Shown here: piece by piece, positions 40,548-48,400 of the stretch
Layout: each line of letters starts with the position of its first letter
How positions within the stretch are numbered: position 1 is the first letter of the stretch
DNA from: Thiodiazotropha sp050291245
GTDB taxonomy: Bacteria; Pseudomonadota; Gammaproteobacteria; Chromatiales; Chromatiaceae
Assembly (NCBI GenBank): GCA_050291245.1
Contig: JBNKJP010000044.1
Coordinates: 248,001-312,000, forward strand
Direction: 5' to 3'
DNA: 64,000 bases
Position numbers and translations under genes: made by a program
Notes under the pieces: model-generated
Told to the model about the DNA's origin: nothing
The model's input: only the letters and a program-made list of their open reading frames with translations
Database searches by the model: none

Positions 40548-40856
40548 GAAATCGTCCGGATTCAGGGTTCAGTTCAAGTGGGACTGTAGCTTAGCGTATC
40601 AAGCGCGTCGGTGATGAATCGCAATGTTCGGATTCTGTGCACGATCCACGGGGCAGGGGTATGAGTCACAAGGTATTTTGCTGTTATACGCGGAGTGGCA
40701 ATACCCAGTCGGCATCCCTGCCCATCATTAACCCAGGTATGCCATCCCCAAAGGATTGTGATGGAGATGGGTCTGGAAGGTTCCATCAGAAATGTCTAAT
40801 ATAATGAGATTCCCTTGCATCTCTTGTAAGGCCTCGTTTTTTCTAAGGTTATTTTC
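40548..40856 (+). other. Divergent spacer modD/soeA
   Basis: The part nearest soeA holds a TATAAT (40800-40805) about 50 bp before the soeA start, which could be a -10 element, though no good -35 is seen at 16-18 bp. No ModE palindrome or molybdenum-cofactor riboswitch is recognised. Confidence 0.4.
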
Positions 40857-43763
40857 ATGCAGGATCCAATAACTCACTCCGACAGCGATCAGGGACGTGT
40901 CGAAGTCAAAGAAACCACCTGTTACATGTGCGCCTGTCGCTGTGGCATCCGTGTGACCCTGCGCGATGGAGAAGTGCGCTATATCGAGGGCAATCCCGAC
41001 CATCCTCTCAACAAGGGGGTGATCTGCGCCAAAGGTTCCTCGGGCATCATGAAACAGTATTCGCCAGCGCGTCTCACCAAGCCGTTGCTGCGCAAACCCG
41101 GGGCGGAACGGGGCGAGTCCGAGTTCCAGGAGATCTCCTGGGACAAGGCCTTTGAGATCATGCAGGAGCGACTCGGTCGGATTCGCGCCGAGGATCCGAA
41201 GCAGTTCGCACTGTTCACCGGTCGCGATCAGATGCAGGCCCTGACCGGTCTTTTCGCCAAACAGTTCGGCACCCCCAACTATGCCGCCCATGGGGGGTTC
41301 TGTTCGGTCAATATGGCCGCCGGTCTGATCTACACCATCGGTGGCTCCTTCTGGGAGTTCGGCGGCCCCGACCTGGAACGCTCCAAGCTCTTCATCATGA
41401 TCGGTACCGCCGAGGATCATCACTCCAATCCGATGAAGATCGCGCTCTCCGATTTCAAGCGTCGCGGCGGACGTTTCATCTCCATCAACCCGATCCGTAC
41501 CGGCTACTCGGCGGTTGCTGACGAGTGGGTGCCGATCAAGCCGGGTACCGATGGCGCCCTGCTGCTGGCGATCATCCGTGAGCTGATTCATCAGGGCCTC
41601 TATGACCGGGACTTCCTGATCAAGTACACCAATGCCGCAGAGCTGGTGGTGGATGATCCCCGGCGTGACGATCACGGTCTGTTCCGGCGTTTCGAGATGC
41701 ACGTGGAGGAGGGCTGTTTCGATCCCGAGAACAAGCTCTGGTGGGATCGGGAGCTTGACCGGGAGATCTCCACCCATACCCCGGGTACCGACCCGCGTCT
41801 GCTCGGCAGCTTCAGCCTGCAGGATGGCACCCCGGTAAAACCCGCCATGCAGTTGCTCAAGGAGCGGGTCGAGGAGTACACCGCCGAATGGGCCGAGGAC
41901 ATCACCGGGATTCCCGCCGAGACCATCCGCCGCCTGGCCCATGAGATGGGGGTGGTGGCCCGGGATCAGAAGATCGAACTGCCGATCCAGTGGACCGACG
42001 CCTGGGGCAACGAACACGACAGCGTCACCGGCAACCCGGTATCATTCCACGCCATGCGCGGCCTGGCGGCTCACTCCAACGGTTTCCAGACCATCCGCGC
42101 GCTGGGCATCCTGATGACCCTGCTCGGCACCATCGACCGCCCCGGCGGCTTCCGTCACAAGGCGCCGTTTCCACGCCCGATTCCGCCCTGCCCGAAGCCG
42201 CCCAAGGGTCCCGAAGGGGTCCAGCCGAACACGCCTCTGGACGGCATGCCTCTGGGCTGGCCGGCCAAACCCGATGATCTCTTCGTCGATGAGAACGGCG
42301 AGGCGGTGCGTCTCGACAAGGCTTTTTCCTGGGAGTATCCCCTGTCGGTGCACGGCCTGATGCACAATGTCATCACCAACGCCTGGCGCGGCGATCCCTA
42401 CCCCATCGACACCCTCCTGCTGTTCATGGCCAACATGGCCTGGAACTCGTCGATGAACACGGAGAACGTGCGCGACATGTTGCGGGACAAGGACGAGAAC
42501 GGGGAGTACAAGATCCCCTTCATCATCGTCGCCGACGCCTTCCAGTCCGAAACCGTGGCCTTCGCTGATCTGGTGCTGCCCGACACCACCTACCTGGAGC
42601 GCCACGACGCCATGTCCATGCTCGATCGGCCGATCTCCGAGTTCGACGGGCCGGTGGACTCGGTGCGCATTCCGGTGGTGGAACCGCGAGGTGACAGCAA
42701 GCCCTTCCAGGAGGTGCTGATCGAGATGGGCAGTCGACTCGGTCTGCCGGCGTTCGTCAAACCGGATGGCAGCCGAAAATTCCGCAACTATCCCGATTTC
42801 GTCACCAACTACGAGACCTCGCCGGGTTCGGGCATCGGCTTTCTCGCCGGTTGGCGTGGCAAGGGTGGGGAGAAGTTCCTCAAGGGCGAGCCCAACCCAC
42901 GCCAGTGGGAGATGTACCAGGAGAACGGCTGTGTCTATCACCATGAGTTGCCCAAGTCCTATCAGTACATGCGCAACTGGAACCAGGGTTATCTCGAATG
43001 GGCGCGTTATCACGGCATGACACGCTATGTAGAGCCGATTACCCTGCATCTCTACTCCGAGGTGTTGCAGCGCTTTCGCCTGGCGGCACAAGGCAAATTG
43101 CCCGGCAAGCAGCCGCCGGAACGTCTGCGCAAGCGGGTGGCGGAGCACTTCGATCCGCTGCCGTTCTACACCGCGCCCCTGGAGCACAAACTGGTCGATA
43201 CCCAGCGTTATCCGATTAATGCCCTGACCCAGCGGCCCATGGCCATGTACCACTCCTGGGATTCCCAGAACGCCTGGCTGCGTCAGATCCACACCCACAA
43301 CTACCTGTTCGTCAATCCCAAATTGGGAGAGGCCAATGGTTTTGGCGATGGAGACTGGATCTGGGTCGAGTCCCCCACCAACAAGGTACGCTGCATGGCC
43401 CGCTTCTCCGAGGCGGTGGAACCGGGCACGGTGTGGACCTGGAACGCCATCGGCAAGGCGGCCGGTGCCTGGGGGCTTTCGCCCAAGGCCAATGAGTCGC
43501 AGAAGGGCTTTCTGCTCAATCACCTGATCTCCGAGGAGCTGCCGCCCTGCGAAGCGGGGGACCATATGTCCAACTCCGATCCGGTCACCGGCCAGGCCGC
43601 CTGGTTCGATGTGCGGGTGCGTATCTATCCCGCGGGCGCCGAAGAGCCGAAGGTGACCTCACCCCAGTTCAAGCCGATGAAACGGCTGCCGGGGCAGGAT
43701 GGGAAGCGGGGCAAATGGCTGCAGTTTTTTGCTGGATCGTTTCGGCGTAAGAACAACCTTTGA
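40857..43763 (+). CDS. soeA: Sulfite dehydrogenase (quinone) catalytic subunit SoeA
   Basis: A 968-residue molybdopterin-guanine-dinucleotide enzyme of the DMSO reductase family, which oxidises sulfite to sulfate at the inner face of the membrane. N-terminal 4Fe-4S ligands are CYMCACRCG (C22, C25, C29) and VICAKG (C57). The likely Mo ligand is C149 in HGGFCSVNMAAG. No twin-arginine signal precedes the cluster, so the enzyme stays in the cytoplasm, as SoeA does, unlike PsrA and PhsA. Downstream genes encode an iron-sulfur subunit and a DmsC-type anchor in soeABC order. AAGG precedes the ATG. A related thiosulfate or polysulfide reductase is the main alternative, but the missing Tat signal speaks against it. 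Confidence 0.93.
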   Translation: MQDPITHSDSDQGRVEVKETTCYMCACRCGIRVTLRDGEVRYIEGNPDHPLNKGVICAKGSSGIMKQYSPARLTKPLLRKPGAERGESEFQEISWDKAFEIMQERLGRIRAEDPKQFALFTGRDQMQALTGLFAKQFGTPNYAAHGGFCSVNMAAGLIYTIGGSFWEFGGPDLERSKLFIMIGTAEDHHSNPMKIALSDFKRRGGRFISINPIRTGYSAVADEWVPIKPGTDGALLLAIIRELIHQGLYDRDFLIKYTNAAELVVDDPRRDDHGLFRRFEMHVEEGCFDPENKLWWDRELDREISTHTPGTDPRLLGSFSLQDGTPVKPAMQLLKERVEEYTAEWAEDITGIPAETIRRLAHEMGVVARDQKIELPIQWTDAWGNEHDSVTGNPVSFHAMRGLAAHSNGFQTIRALGILMTLLGTIDRPGGFRHKAPFPRPIPPCPKPPKGPEGVQPNTPLDGMPLGWPAKPDDLFVDENGEAVRLDKAFSWEYPLSVHGLMHNVITNAWRGDPYPIDTLLLFMANMAWNSSMNTENVRDMLRDKDENGEYKIPFIIVADAFQSETVAFADLVLPDTTYLERHDAMSMLDRPISEFDGPVDSVRIPVVEPRGDSKPFQEVLIEMGSRLGLPAFVKPDGSRKFRNYPDFVTNYETSPGSGIGFLAGWRGKGGEKFLKGEPNPRQWEMYQENGCVYHHELPKSYQYMRNWNQGYLEWARYHGMTRYVEPITLHLYSEVLQRFRLAAQGKLPGKQPPERLRKRVAEHFDPLPFYTAPLEHKLVDTQRYPINALTQRPMAMYHSWDSQNAWLRQIHTHNYLFVNPKLGEANGFGDGDWIWVESPTNKVRCMARFSEAVEPGTVWTWNAIGKAAGAWGLSPKANESQKGFLLNHLISEELPPCEAGDHMSNSDPVTGQAAWFDVRVRIYPAGAEEPKVTSPQFKPMKRLPGQDGKRGKWLQFFAGSFRRKNNL

Positions 43764-43766
43764 ATA

Positions 43767-43892
43767 TAGTTTTGAGTTATGAGTTTTAAGTTTTTAGTTG
43801 TGGAGTGCGCTTTGCGCACGCCTGGTTTAACGAGTTGTGAGCGAAGCGAACACATTCACTCAAAACTCAAAACTATTAACTTAAAACTCATC
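43767..43892. repeat. Family A repeat, degenerate copy in the soeA-soeB gap
   Basis: The AT-rich left end (AGTTTTGAGTTATGAGTTTT) and right end (CACTCAAAACTCAAAACT) enclose GTGCGCTTTGCGCAC and GTGAGCGAAGCGAAC. ATGAGTTTTAAGTT pairs with AACTTAAAACTCAT at the right end. It fills almost the whole gap between the two subunit genes. Confidence 0.8.
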
Positions 43893-43913
43893 ATGCTTTC
43901 GTAAGGACGAGGT

Positions 43914-44636
43914 ATGACCCAATTAGCACTTGTTATTGATTTGAATGTTTGCGTCGGCTGCCACGCCTGCGTGACCAGCTGCAAGGAGTGGAACACCTCC
44001 GGCTGGGCCGGTCCCATGACCGACCAGCGCCCCTACGACGAGGATCCCACCGGGACCTTCTTCAACCGGGTGCAGACCTATGAAGCGGGGGTCTTTCCCC
44101 ATACCGAGACCTACCACTTTCCCAAGTCTTGCCTGCACTGCGAGGATCCGCCCTGCGTGCCGGTCTGTCCCACCGGGGCCTCCTACAAGCGTGAGGACAA
44201 CGGTGTGGTGCTGGTGGATTACGACAAGTGCATCGGTTGCAAGTACTGCTCCTGGGCCTGCCCCTACGGGGCCCGGGAGATCGACGAGAAGCAAAAAGTG
44301 ATGAAGAAGTGCACCCTGTGTATCGACCGCATCACCGACATGAGTCTGCCGGAGTCGCGGCGTAAGCCCGCCTGTGTGCTCGCCTGTCCCACCAGCGCGA
44401 GGCTTTTTGGCGACGTTCACGATCCGAACTCCCAGGTCTCGGTGGCGATCCGGGAGGAGGGCGGCTATCCGCTGCAACCGGAGTGGGGCACCAAGCCGGC
44501 CAATCACTACCTGCCCCGGCGCAAGACCCGCATCCAGATCCATGAGGATGAATTGATACGCGCTGACAACCCGTTGAAGAAAGAGCAGCTGCCGCTGCCT
44601 GAGGCGGGAGAGACGTTGGATGACGTGGCCTGGTAA
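43914..44636 (+). CDS. soeB: Sulfite dehydrogenase iron-sulfur subunit SoeB
   Basis: A 240-residue electron-transfer subunit with four 4Fe-4S clusters. The Cys motifs are visible in order: VCVGCHACVTSCKEW, SCLHCEDPPCVPVCPTGA, KCIGCKYCSWACPYGA and KCTLCIDR with a later ACVLACPTSA. It takes electrons from SoeA and passes them to SoeC. No signal peptide is present. GGACGAGG lies before the ATG. Sequence between soeA and this gene is mostly a repeat element. The C-terminus (LPLPEAGETLDDVAW) is typical of the SoeB/DmsB-like group. Confidence 0.94.
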   Translation: MTQLALVIDLNVCVGCHACVTSCKEWNTSGWAGPMTDQRPYDEDPTGTFFNRVQTYEAGVFPHTETYHFPKSCLHCEDPPCVPVCPTGASYKREDNGVVLVDYDKCIGCKYCSWACPYGAREIDEKQKVMKKCTLCIDRITDMSLPESRRKPACVLACPTSARLFGDVHDPNSQVSVAIREEGGYPLQPEWGTKPANHYLPRRKTRIQIHEDELIRADNPLKKEQLPLPEAGETLDDVAW

Positions 44637-44813
44637 ATATGAGTTATGAGTTTTTAGTTATGAGTTTTTAGTTGATGGGTGCGCTTTGCGCACAACTGTT
44701 TGAAACGGGTGAGGTGAATTTTGGGTTTGTGCGAGGAGACATACAGTTCCGATTAGGTTCGGTTCAGACTGACAAACCCTAACTTAAAACTCACCACTAA
44801 AAACTCAAAACTT
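44637..44813. repeat. Family A repeat, degenerate copy in the soeB-soeC gap
   Basis: Left end words GAGTTATGAGTTTTTAG, then GATGGGTGCGCTTTGCGCAC; right end ACTTAAAACTCACCACTAAA and AACTCAAAACTT. The interior has no family match. It separates soeB from soeC and lies just before the soeC ribosome site. Confidence 0.78.
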
Positions 44814-44833
44814 ATTTTTTCGGAGAAAAAATA

Positions 44834-45811
44834 ATGCATCCCGCATTTTCGGTAATCTTCCTGACAACCCTGATCGGCGCCGGACAGGGGCTGTTCCTGG
44901 CCCTCTATACCGGTCAGCTCTACGCCTTGGCGAATCTGCTGCCGGCGCAATCCCAGGATTTCTATGTCCTGGGCAGCCTGATTGCGCTGGTGCTGCTGAT
45001 CGGCGGTCTGGTGGCTTCGGTGTTTCACCTGGGACGCCCCGAGCGTGCCTGGCGTGCCGCCACCCAGTGGCGTACCTCGTGGCTGTCCCGTGAGGTCATT
45101 GCCCTGCCGGCCACCATGGGATTGATCTTTTTTTACGGTCTGATTCACTACCTGGGTTGGACCGATCCCCTGTTCATCGTCTCCCAGACCCTGCCTGTGG
45201 ACCTGACCCTGATCATTGGGGCGCTGGGAACCCTGGCCACCTTCGTGCTGTTTCTCTGTACCGCGATGATCTATGCCAGTCTGCGCTTTATCAAGGCCTG
45301 GCATTCGCCTCTTACGGTGGCCAACTTCCTGTTTCTCGGCATGGCGTCCGGTTTCATGCTGGCGGCCGCGGTATCCGCCTATCAAGGATCCAGTCTGGTT
45401 GCCTTTTACGGTTTCTGGGCGGTGATCGCCACCTTATTGGGTGCTCTGACCCGGGGATTTTCTCTTTACCGAAACACCCGCTCGCGCTGCAAGGTGGACC
45501 TGCAGTCGGCCATCGGCGTGCATCACAGTCAACTGCACCAGAAGGCCCAGGGGTTCATGGGAGGGTCTTTCAATACCCGGGAATTTTTTCACGGCAAATC
45601 CGCGGCCTTCCTGACAACCCTAAGATACGGTTTTGTCCTGATGGTGTTCATTCTCCCGGTGGCCCTGATTCTGTTCGCCTATGGTCTCGAATCGAGTCGC
45701 CTACCCATGCTGGCGTTTCTGATCCAATACCTGGGGCTGGTGATGGAGCGTTATCACTTTTTCACCGAGGCAAAACACCCTCAGAATCTCTATTACCAGA
45801 GTATGGCCTGA
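44834..45811 (+). CDS. soeC: Sulfite dehydrogenase membrane anchor SoeC
   Basis: A 325-residue integral membrane subunit of the DmsC family with about eight transmembrane helices. It opens HPAFSVIFLTTLIGAGQGLF, followed by GGLVASVFHLGRPERAWRAA, whose His and Arg are conserved in DmsC anchors, and WLSREVIALPATMG. It gives electrons to the quinone pool. CGGAG lies at good spacing before the ATG. The C-terminus (LVMERYHFFTEAKHPQNLYY) is family-typical. The set of three genes matches soeABC of purple sulfur bacteria. Confidence 0.93.
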   Translation: MHPAFSVIFLTTLIGAGQGLFLALYTGQLYALANLLPAQSQDFYVLGSLIALVLLIGGLVASVFHLGRPERAWRAATQWRTSWLSREVIALPATMGLIFFYGLIHYLGWTDPLFIVSQTLPVDLTLIIGALGTLATFVLFLCTAMIYASLRFIKAWHSPLTVANFLFLGMASGFMLAAAVSAYQGSSLVAFYGFWAVIATLLGALTRGFSLYRNTRSRCKVDLQSAIGVHHSQLHQKAQGFMGGSFNTREFFHGKSAAFLTTLRYGFVLMVFILPVALILFAYGLESSRLPMLAFLIQYLGLVMERYHFFTEAKHPQNLYYQSMA

Positions 45812-45905
45812 AGGCAGGTTCACCTGACATTCGCGCTCGCCGCCAACGCGTACAACCCGGGAAGTGGTACAATCCCAGGCTCGGGTCACGGGATCGGGAG
45901 AGAAC

Positions 45906-46703
45906 ATGAAACGTTGGGTGTTTATGCTGCTCTGGGGATGGGTATCCCTGTCAGCCAAAGCGGATGTGGCGGTTCTGGTGCACGGTTATCTGGGTAGTGC
46001 CGCCTCTTGGGAACGCAGCGGCGTTGCGGCCGTACTGAGTCAACAGGGTTGGCAACCCGCCGGAGTTCTGACGCCCATGGGGTTAATCCCCCTGCCGGGA
46101 GCCCACTCCGCCAACCGTTTCTATACCGTGGAACTCCCCTCACAGGCGCCGATTGGGGTGCAGGCAAGAATTCTCAGCGGTATGCTCCAGTCAATTGAGC
46201 GGCAACGCCCGGATGAGCCGATGATCCTGGTCGGCCACTCTGCCGGTGGGGTGGTGGCCCGTCTGGCGCTGGTCGAAGGCGGTGTGTCTCATGTGGAAGC
46301 GCTGATCACCCTGGCCTCACCCCATCTCGGAACCCTGCGGGCGGTCGAGGCCCTGGATGAGACCGACGATCCGTTTCCGATCTGTCTGATCAAGGATTTC
46401 TTCGCGGGCGATCTCTATGATGTGGTGCGTGATTCCTGGGGCGTTCTGCTCGACCTGACCCCCGAACGGCCGGGGAATCTGCTTTTCTGGCTCAACCGGC
46501 AACCCCATCCCGAAGTGAAGTACATTTCCGTGGTACGTTCCGGTCCCGTGGGGTTGGGTGATGAACTCGTACCGGCTTACAGCCAGGATATGAATCACGT
46601 GGCGGCCCTGCAGGGTCGCTCCGAAATCCGGGTTACACCGGTCAGCCACACCCTCAATCCGATGGACGGCGGCCTGCTGACCGAGTTACTCAACGATCTA
46701 TGA
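45906..46703 (+). CDS. Exported alpha/beta hydrolase (lipase-like)
   Basis: A 265-residue hydrolase with a signal peptide (VFMLLWGWVSLSAKA, cleavage near AKAD). The oxyanion-loop motif VLVHGYLGSAASW is followed by the nucleophile elbow VGHSAGGVV (Ser112). A catalytic Asp may lie in GDELVPAYSQD, and a His in VSHTLNPMDGG near the end. GGGAGAG precedes the chosen ATG; a longer start 42 nt upstream has no site. Substrate is unknown, a lipid ester being plausible. Its stop abuts the stop of the gene on the opposite strand. Confidence 0.85.
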   Translation: MKRWVFMLLWGWVSLSAKADVAVLVHGYLGSAASWERSGVAAVLSQQGWQPAGVLTPMGLIPLPGAHSANRFYTVELPSQAPIGVQARILSGMLQSIERQRPDEPMILVGHSAGGVVARLALVEGGVSHVEALITLASPHLGTLRAVEALDETDDPFPICLIKDFFAGDLYDVVRDSWGVLLDLTPERPGNLLFWLNRQPHPEVKYISVVRSGPVGLGDELVPAYSQDMNHVAALQGRSEIRVTPVSHTLNPMDGGLLTELLNDL

Positions 46704-47102
46704 TCAGGCTGATTCCAGGACGTGGGTGATCAGATTCTGCCGGCGCCGGTCCGTTTTACGCCGTTCGTCGTCCCGGTAGTCGTTGTCCTGCCGTAAGCGG
46801 CGGTCCCGGTTTGGGAACCGTCGGTAGTAGCGATGGGTTTTCAGAAACACTCCGTTTACGGTGCGGCCGTCCAGGTTTTCCACAATTGTGTTCGCCAGAT
46901 CGGAACTCGCCACTTGGACGATGGCATGATATTCGAGGGTTTCGACCAGGGGATCCTTGATGCGTATGATTTTCGATCGCTTGACCTTGGGGTTTGTGAG
47001 AATATGCAGGGGTAGCCAGGATTTGTGTGCTCCCTTGCGGGTGATCGTTGCGATCTCATGAGTGGTTACACCGCGAGGCAGGTGTTTGAAGAAAATCCAC
47101 AT
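46704..47102 (-). CDS. Small basic protein with RRM-like fold
   Basis: A 132-residue protein. The first 90 residues have the beta-alpha-beta pattern of an RNA-recognition motif: MWIFFKHLPRGVTTHEIATI, then AIVQVASSDLANTIVENLDG and VNGVFLKTHRYYRR. The canonical aromatic RNP1 and RNP2 residues are only partly kept. The tail (about 95-132) is very rich in Arg and Asp (RRFPNRDRRLRQDNDYRDD). RNA binding is the likely activity (inference). AAGGAG precedes the ATG at 47102; a start 30 nt earlier is less supported. Confidence 0.65.
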   Translation of the reverse strand: MWIFFKHLPRGVTTHEIATITRKGAHKSWLPLHILTNPKVKRSKIIRIKDPLVETLEYHAIVQVASSDLANTIVENLDGRTVNGVFLKTHRYYRRFPNRDRRLRQDNDYRDDERRKTDRRRQNLITHVLESA

Positions 47103-47387
47103 GTTCGATTGGCTCCTTGTACGAAATTGCACGTACTGTTCATGGCGGTGGACTGTCAGCCATGGCTACCTGTTTCAGCTATCAGCAGCTTTGATGATAG
47201 CCTGAAAAATAGGTCGGATTGAGTGCAGAAGTCAAAGTATAGTGAATCTGTCCATGCGAATGTTTATCGAGAGCGCTTATGTCACAAATAATTACGAATT
47301 CCGCTTTGGGTGGCGGAAGTGACAAGGTTCGCATTTAACCAGGATAATCAAGGATGAGTCGATATGTCTTATGGAAGAAGAGGGATC

Positions 47388-48395
47388 ATGATTTGTGTGA
47401 AACGCTTGTTGTTATTCGGGCTGATTCAACTCCTGTTGATGCCGGGGACGATCCTGGCGCAGGAGACGGTCTATGCCGCCGTTGTGGCGATGCAACGGGA
47501 GACCCAGACCGGTTTTACCCGGGCTTACCGTCGTGTAGTACTTTCCGCTGAGCAGAGCGGCCGTATCGTCCGTGTCAACGGCGATGTGGGGGATACCCTG
47601 ACGGAAGGTCAGCCCCTGGCCTGTGTGGATGACACCTTCACCGAGCTGGAGTTGCGCGCCAATCAGGCGGAACGCAAGGGCCTGGAATCGGATTTGACCT
47701 ACACCCGCAAGGAGGTCACCCGAATTCGTCAGCTGCTGCAGCAGAACAGCTCTTCTCAGAGCCAGCTCGATGCGGCACAGAGTACCTTCGCCCGGACCGA
47801 ATCCCAACTTGAAGCTCTGAAGGTGCAGGCGCAGATTCTGCGTGAGCGCATCCAGCGGCTGTGTATTGTGCCTCCGACCGGTTGGCGGGTGATTGAACGT
47901 CGCGTGGAACCCGGCCAATGGGTCAATGCCGGCGAGCCGGTTGGCGAGGTGGGCGACTACCGGCGCCTGGTAGTGCCGTTCGCACTGACCACCGATGAGT
48001 ACCAGGCCCTGCGTTCAGCCCAGAAAACAGGGCTCCGGGTGAGTCTGGCGGATTCCGGCCGGGATATCGCCGCCGAGGTGATCCGGGTCTCTCCGGCGTT
48101 CGATCCCGGCTCCCGCAAGGTTTCCCTGCAACTTCTGCTCGATGAAGGGCTTGCGGAGCACCGGGGAGGCCTGAGAGTCGGGCTGACCCTGGACATCCCG
48201 GCCCGGGACGGAGCCGTTATGGTTCCGGCACAGGCGTTGCGGCAACGCTATGAACAGTATTGGCTCAAACGGGCGGACGGTACGGAGATTCCGGTGGTCT
48301 ACCGGGGACGTGAGTCACGTCCGGATGGGGACTGGGTGCGGGTGGACGCCCCCGGTATCGCTCCGGGTGACCGTTTCATCCCCTTCACCGAGTAG
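47388..48395 (+). CDS. RND efflux periplasmic adaptor subunit (MFP)
   Basis: A 335-residue periplasmic adaptor linking an RND pump to an outer membrane channel. A signal segment (LLLFGLIQLLLMPGTILA) precedes QETVY. The lipoyl-like half is SAEQSGRIVRVNGDVGDTLT, and a short coiled-coil hairpin runs from LELRANQAERKGLE to IQRLCIVPP. The matching second half-motif is GWRVIERRVEPGQWVNAGEP. AGAGGG lies before the chosen ATG, and one 24 nt upstream is possible. The pump gene starts 5 bp after the stop. The outer membrane channel is not encoded here. The helical hairpin is shorter than in AcrA, a trait of simplified adaptors. Confidence 0.9.
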   Translation: MICVKRLLLFGLIQLLLMPGTILAQETVYAAVVAMQRETQTGFTRAYRRVVLSAEQSGRIVRVNGDVGDTLTEGQPLACVDDTFTELELRANQAERKGLESDLTYTRKEVTRIRQLLQQNSSSQSQLDAAQSTFARTESQLEALKVQAQILRERIQRLCIVPPTGWRVIERRVEPGQWVNAGEPVGEVGDYRRLVVPFALTTDEYQALRSAQKTGLRVSLADSGRDIAAEVIRVSPAFDPGSRKVSLQLLLDEGLAEHRGGLRVGLTLDIPARDGAVMVPAQALRQRYEQYWLKRADGTEIPVVYRGRESRPDGDWVRVDAPGIAPGDRFIPFTE

Positions 48396-48400
48396 CCGGT

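Noticed and set aside
40548..40856. Molybdenum cofactor riboswitch or ModE site before soeA
   Set aside because: No conserved core or ModE palindrome could be found by eye in this spacer.
42042..43565. 507-codon open frame on the minus strand opposite soeA
   Set aside because: It mirrors the codon pattern of soeA, has no recognisable motif, and is explained by high GC and codon bias. The same holds for long antisense frames at 28263-29870, 37380-38636 and 20998-22218.
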